This document shows, piece after piece, positions 24,406 through 37,476 of a stretch of 64,000 nt of DNA. Location of the stretch: positions 1,798,001 to 1,862,000 of the forward strand of contig NC_064654.1 in the NCBI RefSeq assembly GCF_001723175.1, read 5' to 3'. The notes under the pieces were generated by a model. It was not told the origin of the DNA. It was given only the letters and a program-made list of their open reading frames with translations, and did no database searches. Origin of the DNA: Penicillium oxalicum. Its lineage: Eukaryota > Ascomycota > Eurotiomycetes > Eurotiales > Aspergillaceae. A program made the position numbers and the translations under genes. The stretch's first letter is position 1; every line of letters begins with the position of its first letter.

Positions 24406-24967
24406 ATGAACGGACCTCGCCCTTCGATTCGTGCATTCTTATGTGACCTTCCATCTCTAAAGACCGACACAAAAGTCCGCTTTCTGGGCTGGTACGTGCA
24501 GAGAGTCCCCGAACCGCCCTACAATAATCCGGCCTCGATGGATCAGTAGAACCCTGACTTGATATAAAATTCTTAGTGTAAGGCAGTATTTAATTAGCAC
24601 AGGCCATTTGATCCTGGAGCACAACTACTCGTGGCAGAAAGAAGGCCCTAGGTCTGTATCGGTCGATGTCAATGCCGTGCTGCAGGACCTCTCATCAGAG
24701 GAGCTTCGCGTCGGTGCATGGGTGAATGTGATCGGCTACGTCCGAGGTTCGACATCACCGGCTCTCTCTTTCTCATCATCTCAGCTGAGCTCATCGCAGC
24801 GGGACGAGGAGGAAGAGGCGGCATCTGCGTCGGCAAGAGTCGCTCCTCGACCGGTACATGTCGATGCCGTGATGGTCTTCTCCGCGGGCGCCATCGCGCT
24901 CGGGGAATATGAGCGTATACTTCGCAATGCCCAGGATGTAGAGCGGCGAATGCGCGTCCTTGGATGA
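24406..24967 (+). CDS. ten1: CST telomere-capping complex subunit Ten1 (OB-fold)
   Basis: Small OB-fold protein that with Stn1 protects telomeric single-stranded DNA and helps fill in the C-strand. Exons 24406-24491 and 24577-24967 give 158 aa. The splice restores a continuous OB-fold start (KVRFLGCV..Y, then TGHLILEHNY) and the typical later segment VSVDVNAVLQDLSSEEL, WVNVIGYVRG. This order (KVRFLGC, L.LEHNY, V.VD...L, G.W.NVIGYV) matches the Ten1 family as I know it from fission yeast and filamentous fungi. A low-complexity Ser/Glu insert follows the GYVR strand. Without splicing, the first frame ends at a stop after 47 codons. Such small OB proteins diverge fast, so the call rests on motif order rather than strong identity. 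Confidence 0.75.
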
Positions 24968-25063
24968 TCTCTCGCCGACTCTTCTCTCCATGCAGAATGT
25001 TGGTGCAAGTTCAGAGCGCGTTGAAGACTTGTCATCGAATGATGCCTTTCATCCCGAGATTCA

Positions 25064-27011
25064 TCAGTCTTCACGATTTTGCTTCTCCACATCGCCTACA
25101 ATGACCGTGGATTTCTCTTTCTGAGCGAGCCGAGGCGTCTTCCGCGCCCGTTTACCCTCCAACTTCTTCTTGTCCTCCTGCATGCGCACAATCAATGTGC
25201 TCTTCATGCGAATCTTGTACCCGTACTTGTAGAAGATAATGGGGATCGGGATGATAGCCACCTCCAACAGTCCCAACAACGTACCGGACCAGTTCGCACC
25301 CAAGCTGTCATACATGTATGGGCCCACCAACGGTAAAACACCTCCTAGTACACTCCGAATGACCGAGTTGCCGGCCATCGCGGAGGCTGCATACATGCCG
25401 TAACTGTGGGTGAGATAGTTCGACGCATAGATGAAGACGCCCGTGTTCCCTGCGCCGAAAGGAACGCCTGCAAGTAACGGTACAATCCAGTGGATCGAGG
25501 CCGGTGCGCAAGTCCATGCGAACCAAAGCTCTCCGACTGGAATGAGGACGGAGCAGATGCAAACAAAGGAGACCATGGCTTCAGGATGGACGCTGCCAGT
25601 TTCTGGATCTTTGGGGTGACTGTTGATCATTCGACGAACGAGGGGCTCGCAGGCAATAGTGACAAGCACTCCCGCGCCAATCCCAAGGAATGCGAGGCCG
25701 GAGAATCCAAGATCCCAACCGCGGATCTGTCTGAAGACGATAGGGTACGCCGTGAAGCAGAGGTAAAGGATGGCGTAAACGACAGCGATGTAGATATTCC
25801 AGAAGATGCTGCAAAATGCGGTTAGTTTATGGGTGGGGGTCTATTCTCTTGCAAAAACACAGGTGCCAGGTCTTACCAGATAGGCTCGGTGACGGCCATC
25901 ACAAAGGGCCGGCTCAGGTTGAGCGCCAGAATCTCATAAAGGCTCGCCTTTTGATCATAGCGTGACCACCATCTTGAGTCATCCGTTTCTTTGCGCAGCC
26001 GCGCCGCCTTTCTCTGCAGCAGTGTGGGTGCATATGTTTCTTGGAGAATCATGGCGAAGCCAAGCGCCACGCAGGAGAGAATGAGCGCGATCCAGCACAT
26101 CCAACGCCAGCCCAGATACTGCGTCACGAATCCACCGATGACGGGTCCCAAGACTAGATTTCTGCGTCAGCGACATTGTCCAAGATGGGGTTGGAAAAGA
26201 GCGTGGGTACTGACCAGGTCCATTCAAGGGTCCAATACTCCAGATGGAGAAAGCAAGGGCTCGATGCTCATCGTCCACCAGATCAGCAACCATGCCTGGC
26301 GCTGTTGAGATCATCACGCTGCCAAAAAAGGCCCCAAAGAAGCGAACCACAAGCAGAGTGGTGACCGACTGTGCAAGGGCACAAGGAATGATAAGAATTG
26401 TGAACAACGCCAGACAGATCACACAGACAGGCTTTCGGCCGTAGATTTCGCTGAGAGGGGCCGTAAACATTGAACCAATTGCAAGACCGACGAGATATAC
26501 GGTCAGCCCGAGTGTCACGACGGTTTTGGAAGCCCCGAATTCTTCGCTGATCTGCTGGACTCCAGAAGTGTAGGAAGTCGAATATAGAACGCTGCCGTTG
26601 GTAGTCAGCGACATTAGGGTTCCACTATACAGGAGGGAGGGTCTGCGCGATGGCTACTCACACAATCAACGTGTTCCACGACAGAAACACCATGCTCATT
26701 GACTTATACCACAGTTTCCAATTCTTTGGATTTTGGGGATCATTTTCACTCTCCCAATCGACCTCATAGTTCGGGTCCGATGTCATGTTCGTTGGAATCG
26801 TCGTGACACGCTCCGCCAGAGACATGTGGTCGGAGGCTCTTGTCGTTCGCACGGTCAAAGACTTCCCCAAGGCCTCTTGATCGGCCTCTGTATCTGCCGA
26901 CGACACACAGGATATGGAGTCGGAATCGCGCGAGGCGGGCTGAGTGCTTTGTGGCCATTTGTCAACAGTAGAATGGCGATTCTCCATGGATGGCCGATTT
27001 GAAGCCGACAT
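25064..27011 (-). CDS. MFS drug/polyamine:H+ antiporter (DHA1 family)
   Basis: Plasma-membrane major facilitator of the 12-spanner DHA1 type (Tpo1/Flu1-like). Exons 26662-27011, 26215-26591, 25877-26153 and 25064-25808 total 1749 nt (582 aa). The first 100 or so residues are a hydrophilic cytosolic tail with NPKNW just before the first helix (WLYKSMSMVFLSW-like region). Signature motif A in loop 2-3 reads APLSEIYGRKPV. Later helices include GPLNGPVLGPVIGGF (the motif C region, split by an intron) and FIYASNYLTHSYGMYAASAMAGN. The C-terminus is Lys/Arg-rich. Substrate cannot be read from the sequence; relatives export polyamines, azoles and weak toxins. The gene converges with ten1, only 96 nt away, and nothing links it to a biosynthetic cluster. 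Confidence 0.87.
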
Positions 27012-30000
27012 CTTGAAGACTCGGACGGCGTATTCGCGTTGGAAGAATTGGCGGCTGCGTAGGACCAGATCTCGAGGTCATGTACTATCGTTTTGTTGCA
27101 AGTTTAACGATGGGATCGAATGCTCGAGCGGTTGGCCAGACGGCTGGGCCTAGGTATGGCGGCACTCTTGGGAGAGCGTTCACCAGCCTGAAGCTCGGTC
27201 TACTCCACGGACTTGTGGGTATTTAAAAGCTCGAAGCAAAAGCTTATCGGTTTGATGGGAATCAAACGAGCACACTATTTCAAATGCCGTGATCTATCTG
27301 CGTGGTAGACAGAATGTCCAGTTCCTGATATGGGCAGCGTAGGCAAGATCTCCAGCCTGAAGAGATGGAAGAAGCTTTCCTAGACAGAGGCAAATTTGAG
27401 CAAGCAGCTCATCCAGCTCAACAATAGATTTTTTTTCTCGAACAAACCCCGACCATAGTGGGGGCGACAAAAGTCATCAACAGGCCTCTTATCATTGGAA
27501 TGATCAAGGGGCCAAAGCCTTCCGATGTGGCACTTTGACAGCAGATCGCCATCGGGGTAGACTGAGCGCAATCTGATGGGCCGAGGGCAAGTGACTGCCG
27601 TGGAGATTAGACCGAGGTTGACGCCACTTTGAGCTGAATATTCTGCAATCAGAGTTATCGCCACCGGTTCTTATTGTGTAGATAAGTGCGCAGCATGACT
27701 TGATTGCGCTTTCTCCATTGTCGAATACTAAGCACCAAGGGGGAGTTTCCCCTCGGACGATGATTTTCCATCTGGAGCGTAGAATGCAATCATCGAATGA
27801 GTGAATCTGAATCTGAATTCTGGGTCCTTGAGATAGTGGAACGGTAGTGGGGAGAGCCCAGCCGAGTCATGGCGTGGGTGGATTTGGTTGGGTTGCGGTC
27901 TGGACTATGCGTGCCGGTTTGCCGAAAGGCCAGAGACTTGCCCAAGTTGAAGCAGCGGAGTTTTGAAATGTCTGAACAAGTTGGCACTAGAGTTCTGCCA
28001 GTTCAAGACAGTGACTCTATGAGTAGTCTCTACCTTTGGAAGGTGTGGAAATTGCGAATGCTTTGCAGAGGCGGCTGTGGTGAGGAGGTAGTCAATTTGA
28101 TCGAGCGCTCTTTCCCGGAGGTGTAGAGTGGAGTTACAATGAGTCAGACACGCAAGTAGTCACGGGAGGGAATGATTCAAATCGGGCACATGCGTACAAG
28201 ATCTCGACATTCTAGAACGAAATAGAGCCAGAGAGGTATTTGGCGGCTTAAATAGGGCTTGTCCATCCTCCCAAATGCAGTCAGGATGCGAACAGGACTT
28301 GCAAGAGCCGTTCGGCATTAGCCATGCGGTGCAACAGCGTGGGCCGGCCCAGCTCCTGGTTGCCCGAGACGAATGGGCTGGGCATAGCAGCCGCACTTAT
28401 AACGGTTCTGCATGCATCCTGAAGCCTGTTCCATTTATCTTTCAGCTGATAGGCGATTGATGTCTCGGTGGACCCCGAGGTGCGTCTCTAATGAGGAAGT
28501 CATCGGGAATCCTTGTAAAATTGGATGAGAGCTACTTATGAAGCTTGAGCGTGTGACGTGGAGACAAACTTGAAGATGGACTTGATTTGAATATCGGGGC
28601 ACTGAAAAGATAATGAAAGCGTCCAACCCGGTGGTAGTCTTTACATGATGTTGGCTGGAACTTGCCACATCGATATGGTTGAGGTTTCATCATTAGTCTG
28701 CCTAGACCTAGATAGACAGAGCCTTCCTTCTGCTGACATGGAAAGGAAGTATCTCGGCGAGGGAGGAAAGGTAAGTACATGGAGGTGAATGCATCTCCAG
28801 TCTGGGCAGCTTTTAGGAACGAATCTATTTGTTAGTGTCGGCAGCCTTTTCTAGTATCAAAGGTCAGGCTGTATTGAGTCTCAGACCGTCCGATTGCACA
28901 CAATCGCCGTGAGCCCGATATGTGGGCGGAGGCATATATTCCTCGCCAAATTCACTGACATATCATGATACCGAAGATGTATCGTCCCCGAGTCACACCC
29001 GTCACGGTCAGGGAAACCTCGCAAAGAGCACGATCATGGAAAAGCACTTACGATCCGGGTTGAGAGGCATGAGCTCCCAAACGTCGGAGATTTTTCGTTG
29101 CTCCACCAAGGCAACTTGTCCATAGTATTTGTCTAATAATGTTGTGGAATGGAGTGTCCACGAGCCCACTTCACGATCTTGAGCTGGCACTGGAGCATCG
29201 ATGATCTGAACGAACCACTTTAATTCTGGCCAGAATGCATTGTGTTTGGTTCAACTCGATCCTGGCCCACATTTGGCGGGAAAAAGCCAAATTTTACAAC
29301 ACGATTTTGTTCAAATGAAGGAGAAACAATCCATTCTCAACCTATTTTTTTAAATTCAATTTTCAAAAAGGCGCGCAGAGAATCATGATGATTTGGGCTC
29401 TGAGAATCTGTCAAGACGTGCCAAAAGTAAACCCAGACGACCCATCGTGTTGTTGACACCGCCAGAATCGCTGCCTAGGATTATTATGTATGAGCGTTGG
29501 GCCGGGGTGTTCCCTTATTTTTTTTTTAATTAAACGACACAGTGAAACATTGAACATGATTGAATCCCGAATTCAGTTCGCTATGGCATTCCTAAAATGA
29601 AAATGACCTAAAAAAGTATTGGGCTATCTTCAAAGACCTCCGTCTGACATGATCAAACCCCGATGAACACCATCCCTCTGACACGGGGCCTGTGATGTGC
29701 CCGTGGGATTTTTTTTCTCTTCAAATGTTGAGGGCAGAGATACCTATTTCGGCCTTATCGGTGCACTGAACAGAGAAAGTGACATGCAAGTGGGCACTAA
29801 GACCTGGCCATTGGACCGCCGCACAAGAAATATCGAGCCAGGCCGACGAAGAGCAACTGCAAGTTGGGGTAGAATTCGGTAGCAGTTTTCTCGGAGAAAC
29901 ACGTGAGACTTTGGACCAGTTAAAAGACGGCGGCCCCTCTTGCGACGCAGGGAACCATCGAACCGACTTGGAGCTAACGCGGAACGAGTAATTTGCCGGG

Positions 30001-30633
30001 GCCGGCCGTGATTTGATGTCCTTTTCCACCTCAAGCCATTGAGCTTGTGCGGTTGATATGTAACTTCACACGGAGGAACGCAGTAATTCAAGTTGGGTCT
30101 GGCATATTGAGCCATTAGCGAGGCGAGGCTATAGGAGCAAAACATGCCCACGACTCCACGGCCTCTACGGAACCGACAGAGCATCGCGAGATGTAGAACG
30201 GACTTAAAAAAGATAATGGGTCCAACCTGACAATCAAAATACGACGAAAACTCCTATTCTATTCGGCAACCGGAACAGCCTCTCTCCGTAAACTGTGCCC
30301 AGTGCCCACCATCCTGGTCTCATCTGGCGCTGTCGGTCGTCCTGCAGCTTCTAACGGTGATCGACAGCTGATTTGGCGGCCCCGCTACGTGTAGGTGGTA
30401 CAACAAGTGATCGGTCAATATCCGGTGATCTAAAGAGAGATTCGTGATCCTCTTAAAGACATTCGGTATTCCAGCAGGTGAAGATTGGGTCTCTCCTGTC
30501 CAGAACGATCGCGACCGGCCTCTTGTTTGCCATATTCGTCCACTCATCTGCCGTCAATCCGCGAGCTTGAATGCGCCCAGCCTGCCGTGGATTTGAATCG
30601 GACAGGCAACGTTGAACCTCGCGCATCGACACC
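27012..30633. other. Gene-poor stretch downstream of nothing recognisable
   Basis: About 3.6 kb between two divergently oriented start codons (MFS transporter on -, dehydrogenase on +). The longest frames (for example 29744-30184 on minus and 27869-28126 on plus) have no recognisable domain and no sensible splice partners. Base composition dips locally to A/T-rich with poly-T (29519-29528, 29708-29715). It may include degraded sequence, but I saw no repeat ends or transposase remnants. Confidence 0.45.
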
Positions 30634-32387
30634 ATGTTGTACACGTTCCTGTTTGCGGGCGGCCTCGCCGCCCTGTACTTGATCCATATCAACGCCGTGA
30701 TGAAACGGACCCCCGAGGAAGCCCGCCGGTTTTCACCCACTCGCTGGTCCGTTGAGAAGTGCAAGGAGACCTATGAAAAGGTCCTTCAGAATGGTATCGA
30801 TCTCACCGACACTTTACCACCAAAACAGTCGCGTCGGTACATTGTTATTGGCGGCTCTGGTACGTGCTCTCACTGCCTATGGTTACAATGCACGGGCTCC
30901 ATGAAAGGCCTTTTGGCTTCCCCTCGGACTTGCTCGGGTTTGGATGTGCTCTGCCCCGGTACAACTTGTGCAAATGCAAGCTGGCCCTGAAGGAGACATT
31001 CCATTTTCCCTCTCATACATGGCTCTCCCAAGAAAAACCACCCAGGAGCTTACGCTGACATGAAACCTTCCCAGGCCTCGTGGGCGGTTGGATCGTTTCC
31101 CATCTTCTGGCACGCGGCGAAGATCCTGCTTCACTGCGCATTCTGGATCTTCAGGCACCACCTCCCGACATTATTGAGCGCGGCGTAGCCTATGTCAAGA
31201 CCGATATCACAGATCGAGTTGCCGTATCCGCCGCATTTGAGCGTCAATGGCCCGCCACAGTCGCTGATCAACCTCTGACAGTCTTTCATACGGCGGCGGT
31301 CATCCGACCTTATGAGCGCTTTGAAAGATATCTGCCACTGAGTACAAAGGTCAACGTTGATGGCGCTCAAAATGTTCTCGAAGTTGCCCAGAAGAGCGGC
31401 GCCACCTGCTTCATCTCTACTTCATCTGGTTCCGTGAACCTGCATAGGCCGGACTTTTGGATCGCACCGTGGGAGAACTTGCCGCGACGAGCGGTGCAGG
31501 TCTTGAGCGATGAAGCCAAGCTGCCTCAGCGCCATGAGGAGTACTTCAGCAACTATGCCCGGACCAAACTCGAGACGGAACGCTTCATCTGTGCGGCCGA
31601 CAACCCACACAGCGGATTTCGCACGGGCTGTATTAGACCCGCGAACGGCATCTACGGGGTTGGAAATGGCAGTAGCGCCGGATCGGTTACTGGCATGTAT
31701 CTGCGCAACGGTGGAAGTCCCACGTAAGTCATGACGACAAATATTCCAAAAGATCATCTCTTACAGACTGACCCGGTTTACTTGCTCAGTTGGACCCATC
31801 ACATCATACACAGCTTCGTCAACGCCGAGAATGTCTCTATAGCTCATCTTCTCTACGAGCAGCGGCTCATTGAGCAGTCGAACCCGTCCAGCACTCTGCC
31901 CAATATCGGTGGTCAATCGTTTGTGGTCACCGATCCAAATCCCGCAATCGCTTTCCAGGACATCTATACTCTTCTCATCAATTTTGCCAAAACGCCCATA
32001 TCTTTCCCTTCTGTACCGCCTCTTCCGCTGTTCATGATCGCGTACCTCGTCGAGGCGTACGTCTACATCCAGGATGCGTGGTTACCGTGGCTTTTGCCCA
32101 AGGTGAAGGGTGACTTGCTGCAACTCCAGCCTGCGCTCTTTGCGATATCAGATGTCTTCTGCATTGCGGATGATTCACGCGCTCGCAAGGCGCCGGCAGA
32201 GGGCGGATTGGGATATCGACCCACCATGACTACGTTGGAGGGTATGTGCAAAGAGCTGGTTCATTGGAATCAGAATGTGACGGCGAAGACCATTAAGGAA
32301 GTACAGAAAAACGTGTCAGAGGGGCCTGTGTCGGTCGGTGAGGAGGGTCTTGAAGTCAAGCTTGTCCTACCGGAGAAGAAACTGTAA
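30634..32387 (+). CDS. 3-beta-hydroxysteroid dehydrogenase/Erg26-like NAD(P)-dependent dehydrogenase, membrane anchored
   Basis: Extended short-chain dehydrogenase of the 3-beta-HSD family, to which the sterol-4-alpha-carboxylate 3-dehydrogenase Erg26 belongs. Exons 30634-30859, 31075-31723 and 31790-32387 give 490 aa. An N-terminal hydrophobic helix (about residues 2-20) probably anchors it in the ER. The nucleotide-binding motif GGSGLVGGW spans intron 1. VFHTAAVI follows, and the catalytic pair Tyr-x3-Lys is in NYARTK. The segment GCIRPANGIYGVG is typical of the family. The longer N-terminus and length (Erg26 is about 350-370 aa) mean it is more likely a sterol/steroid-type paralogue than Erg26 itself. 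Substrate is unknown. Confidence 0.85.
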
Positions 32388-33108
32388 ATACGGACTCGGA
32401 CGAGGGAGTCAAGAGCTATTCAAGAATAAAGTAATATATCTCATGTACTTCTCTATTTTGGTATGCGCGACTGGAAGATTTCGGTAGTGAACAGGCACAT
32501 TCTCCTCGAGCCGAAGCCACATGATGAGGACAGGAAATGGCTTGTCTGAGATAAACCAGGATGTCCTGTATCTGCCCCAACCAAATCTGCAAAGAAGACA
32601 GCCCACGCAAGCGCTGGAACTTGATACGATATCAGAGCTGCGTAAAGAAGCGTTTTGTCGTATGCGAAGTCTTTACGCAAAGGTTGCAGCAGGACTTTTT
32701 GCAGCGGTATTCCACGGTTGATCCTCCAGCAACCATACTCGAGGATGTAAATGTGAGGAGGTAGAGAGCAGGAGAAAGGAAGACCCCTAGCTATGGAACC
32801 CATGGCCTGATCGCCCTCCGACGCCTGTATAGCGCTCCGCTGAAGTGGGAAAACTGCCCAGGGACTTCAAACCGTTGGCCTCATGGTGTGAGTGAGATGA
32901 CGGCGGCTGTCCCGGATGAAAGGCAGATCGGGCGAAATTCGCGATGTAGCAGGAACGGGCATGTGTCGCAGGGCCAGCAGAATCACAGGGGAATTCCAGC
33001 CCCCTCCGACACTCATGACAGGACTCGTGGAGCAGCAAGCGTAGATAATGGGCCGGCCAAGTCTGAAACGAGATGTCCGGGCTTCTTCTCACACTGCAAG
33101 AGACAAAT
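32388..33108. other. Convergent intergenic region
   Basis: About 720 nt between the stop of the 3-beta-HSD-like gene and the stop of the Spf27 gene. Short ORFs only; none recognised. Confidence 0.5.
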
Positions 33109-33815
33109 CTAACGCGCATGCTGTTGCGCCGCCGACCTTCTCTGCTCTAGAATCTGCATGCGCAGGGCCTCCGAGGCCAATTCCACATCCAAGACAGCCC
33201 CGACACCGCGCTTCCAGGTCTCTTCTAGGCTTGTCAATTCGCCGACGCTCGCATCCTGTGCAATCTTTCGCTGCCGGTTGACTTCCTCTGCCGCACCCTT
33301 GGTGTCTGCCAGTTCCTTCTCCATTCCTCGCAAGATATCTTCCAGCTGCGAGTTACCAATCAGCCACGCATTCTTGCCGTGTGCCTCTAACAGAGAGAGA
33401 TTCTCGTGTCGCTTGGTCAAGTGTGAGCTGGAGGTATATGCTTTGCGGAGGGTTTCTCGCCATTCCACCAAATTTGGAGCTTCGGTGTCGGAGTTTCGAG
33501 TTGGTGGCTCCGGAGCTTCGTATCGAGTGAGGTCAATGCCGCCGACCAAAGGCGCTCCTGTGGCTTTACGATCGATCTCTTGCTGAAGGAGAGGAGACAA
33601 TTTCAGTTGCGGACTGGCAGGGATCGAGGGATGGAGATTGGACGCGTGTTCTGGTGCGAGCTCAGCGTTGATGAGTTGCATAGCCTTTTGTCGCGCGCTG
33701 GCTGAAGGCTCAGCGTCGATATCTGGCAATTGTTAGTTGGTCCTCAGAGAATCTTTTGTTTGATCGGATGATACGCACAAGGGAGAGAATCGTGAACTTC
33801 GTTGATGAGAGACAT
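33109..33815 (-). CDS. Pre-mRNA splicing factor Spf27/BCAS2 (Prp19 complex)
   Basis: Small coiled-coil component of the Prp19/NineTeen complex that activates the spliceosome (Cwf7 in fission yeast, BCAS2 in humans). Two exons, 33779-33815 and 33109-33722, give 216 aa. Exon 1 is only 37 nt and encodes MSLINEVHDSLP; the splice continues YIDAEPSASARQKAM, the family's N-terminal signature (DSLPYID). Further conserved parts are GGIDLTRYE, an unbroken helical region (LTKRHENLSLLEAHGKNAWL) and a C-terminal coiled coil (NRQRKIAQDASVGELTSLE). Without exon 1 the conserved start would be lost. The gene converges with the dehydrogenase gene. Confidence 0.88.
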
Positions 33816-35104
33816 CTTTTTTGGCAACCTGACGAGAGTTGTCTGGATTGAGGATGCAATTTGGGGACTTCTGTGGAAGCCTCCGATAAACCATCCAGCT
33901 TCGATGGGCGGTGTCAGGCGCTTGAGAGACCCACAAAGACAATACAATACTGTATGACCCTTACGGAAAGTTACAATACATACTGAGACACGTGACGTAG
34001 AATATCCGTGGATCTTGGGGACCTCCTGTCGACGTCATGTGGTTCTGTCTGTGTTTTGCGCCATTGCCCCAGACCAGTTGAAGAGAAAGGTTACAGGAAC
34101 GAAGTACAAGTCAACACAGCGGATTAGGCTGCGTACTACTGTAGTAACTGTGCTAATCCATTTTGTGCCTTGATCGATACTACATTAGCTCGGGAAGCCC
34201 TGCGAGCAGATCTCCTTTGGCGCTGAGCCCTGTCGCTGCATCGCAGATTGCACATGACAGGCGACGTTTTGAGGAGAAAAACGGGTGCAACCCTCGATGG
34301 TCTCGACTTTCGAATGCAATCGAATTGATTTTGCAGCACAGACGACTCAGAGCAGTGCTGATCCCGCTCCTCATGCACAGTATGTGGACGTCTGATGCTT
34401 GATTTGGCATCCACCTCCGCTCACCATCATGCACGGCGCCCGCATTACGGAGAAATCAACGGCGTCGAGCGGGGGAAAGTTGGTCAAACAGGGACGAATG
34501 ACTAGGGTCTCAACTTAATTTAACTTGTTTATCCGGGGTCCCCTCCAGAGTCATGGATCCAGGTTGGATCTTCGTCCTGCACGTACTGTTCCATTGTGCA
34601 GAGGTGCACCACTATACCCGACAGTCTAAACCCGATTGGGTACACGGAATGGAAACCAGGTCTCCGGGCCCGGGCCCTCGCCAGTTGCCACTCGTCTCGC
34701 ACCAATCGCTGGTGCAGCACGCAGCTCCCCCCGCGCCAGATGCTTCTGCAAGTCTGCAGACACTTGATGAGTTGTGTTATCTTCACTCGTCGAGAACGGA
34801 GCTTCCGAAGACGTGCCGCTATCACAAGTCAACAAGGGTTCGAATCTGGTTTGAGCTCGGGAATTTCTATTTGAAGATCCGTCTGTCATCCGCCATGGGT
34901 TGACTGCAGACCCGGGGTGTCTATCTGTTTGTTCCTCTTAAGGCGTTGCTTATGACCGCATGCTGAACAAGGTCAACCCTTTTCTTTTTCTTCATAACCC
35001 GTTGCGGCTTGACGCATCATACCGAGCTCGAACAATTTTGTCGCCTTGGTATACACCGAGGATCTCGAGCCTGTGCCGTCACCGGCCCTAGATAGTTGGT
35101 AATC
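33816..35104. other. Divergent intergenic region upstream of Spf27 and ceramidase genes
   Basis: About 1.3 kb. Overlapping short ORFs on both strands (34136-34890) have no recognisable domain. I looked for a tRNA at the GGTTCGAATC-like motif near 34846, but the flanking bases do not form a T-arm. Confidence 0.5.
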
Positions 35105-37476
35105 ATGGCGAACTTACGGTACGGTGTTGTGCTTGGTGGAATGGCTGTGGCATTGCTGGTGTTTATGCAGTTGATTGTCATCACCCAGCCTGCAAATGAA
35201 GGACCATCTCCAGGGTTCAACCCGAAATTCAGTGCGTGGAGAGATAGAGCCGGAGCCGCGACGGATGAGGGATTGTTTCTCGTGGGGGCTGGCAAAGCAG
35301 ATATAACTGGGTATGAATCTCGAGACTTTCGTTCGTCCCAGTAGCCTTTGGAAACTGACTGCAGACGAATAGCCCGGTTGTGGAGGTGGGCTTCAACGGC
35401 TATGCCAGCTTGGATCAGAAGGGCACGGGGCTGCGGCAGAGGCTTTACTCGCGAGCCTTCATCATGGCCAGTCCAGACAAAACCGACGACACTTTCATCT
35501 ATCTGGTCCTCGATACTCAATCCGGGGACACCGCCATCAGAAATGGCGTTCTGAAAGGCCTAGCTGCCCTGGGCTCTGAATACGCGCGCTATGGCGAGCA
35601 CAACGTTGCCTTGACAGGGACTCACTCTCACTCGGGTCCCGGTGCGTGGATGAACTACTTGCTTCCGCAACTCCCTAACCTAGGATTTGACAAGAGTAGC
35701 TACCAAGCTATCGTGGATGGTACGATCTTGTCCATCAAGCGCGCGCACGAAAGTTTGACCCCAGGGCGCTTGTCCTTTGGATCCATTACCTTGGAAGATG
35801 CAAATATCAACCGCAGCCCCTTTTCCTATGACCATAATCCCGAAAATGAAAAGGCCAAATATTCGGCCAAAGTGGATAAGACACTGACCCTGCTTCGATT
35901 CGATCGCGAATCGGACAAGAAAACGGCAGCTGTGTTAACGTGGTTCCCGGTTCACGGGACGTCGCTGTACAACAACAACACCATCGTGACTGGTGACAAC
36001 AAGGGGGTTGCAGCCTATCTGTTTGAACGAAGTATTGAGGGCGACTCACGATTTGCGGCTGATGCTGTCATCGGATTTTCGCAGTCCAACGTTGGGGACA
36101 CAAGCCCGAATACCGAGGGCGCGTGGTGTGAAGATGGCTCCAATGTCATGTGCAATTACTCGGACAGTACCTGCAATGGCTCATCAGGAGGCACTTCGCC
36201 CGGGACCAACGAGGCCTGCCATGGTCGAGGTCCGTTTTTCCGGGAGAAAGACAACGGCGCAAAGAGTTGCTTCGAAATTGGCAAACGCCAGTATGCTGCC
36301 GCCAAGAAATTGTACGACCAAATGGACACAGCTGGTACCGCCATCGTCGGTAGCTCGCATGTGCGATCCTTCCATGTCTACCAAGATATGAATGGGTACA
36401 CATTCCCCTCGCCCTTCAATGGAACCATGTTGAAGACCTGTCCCGCTGCATTGGGATACTCCTTCGCAGCAGGCACTACGGATGGACCGGGTGCCTTTGA
36501 TTTCACGCAAAATGCAAGCAGCCCGGCGACCGAGAATCCGCTCTGGAAGATCGCGAGGGCGTTCATCCATCAACCCTCCAAGGAGCAAAAACAGTGCCAG
36601 TGGCCCAAAGATGTTTTACTTGATGTGGGAACCCTGACTGAGCCATATGCATGGGCGCCTGATATCGTGGACATCCAAGTCCTGCGAGTTGGCCAGCTCT
36701 TCATCATTGTGTCCACCAGTGAGGCCACCACCATGTCGGGACGTCGCTGGAAAGAGGCCATTGCCCAAGGTGCAAAGAAGACCCTCTCTGTTTCGGACCC
36801 ACAGGTCGTTCTCGGGGCTCCATCCAATAGTTATGCTCATTATGTGGCCACCGAGGAGGAATACAGTGTTCAGCGCTACGAGGGTGCTTCTACCCTGTAC
36901 GGCCCAAGCACTCTCGCCGCTTACATCAACTTGACCCTCACGTATCTTCCGTATCTTGGAAGTTCCTCTGACATTGCCAAACTGACGACGATTCCCGCGG
37001 GACCCAGTCCCCCCGTCAACAGTGACCGATCTCTGAGCTTCATCACGGGCGTGGTCTACGACAACCCCCCGATCGGCAAATCCTTTGGTGATGTGCTATC
37101 CAACCCCGACAAACGCACGTATGGGCCCGGTGATACGGTCAATACCACTTTTGTCGGCGCCAATCCTCGCAACAATTTCCACTTGGAATCCACCTACGCC
37201 GCCGTCGAACGGCAGACGGAATCGGGCAGCTGGGAAATTGTTCGGGATGACCGTGACTGGAACTTGGTCTTCCTCTGGAAACGCACCAACGGCGTGCTCG
37301 GCTACAGCGAGGTGACATTGCAGTGGCAGATTGAAGATTCGTATTACAGTGTCGACGACCCAAGCCCCGTGAGAAGCGGGACGTACCGGATGCATTACTA
37401 CGGAGACTCGAAGAATGTGCTCGGAAAGGTCAACTCATTCGAAGGTATTGGTGGCAGTTTCACTGTGAAGGTATGA
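35105..37476 (+). CDS. Neutral ceramidase
   Basis: Hydrolyses ceramide to sphingoid base and fatty acid at neutral to alkaline pH. Exons 35105-35310 and 35373-37476 give 769 aa, a normal length. An N-terminal hydrophobic helix (about residues 8-24) is a signal anchor or signal peptide. The intron joins GKADITG to PVVEVGFNGY, the family's first conserved block. The zinc site region THSHSGPG lies near residues 152-159 and the catalytic serine segment SNVGDTSPN near residues 306-314 (the family consensus is N.GD.SPN). A Cys-rich segment follows (CEDGSNVMCNYSDSTC), and the C-terminal immunoglobulin-like domain ends the protein. All key residues are present, so it should be active. Confidence 0.95.

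Noticed and set aside
27012..30633. Possible transposon remnant
   Set aside because: No terminal repeats, target duplications or transposase-like translation were visible.
34840..34860. T-loop-like GGTTCGAATC
   Set aside because: The flanking bases do not pair into a T-arm, and no D-arm, anticodon arm or acceptor stem could be placed.
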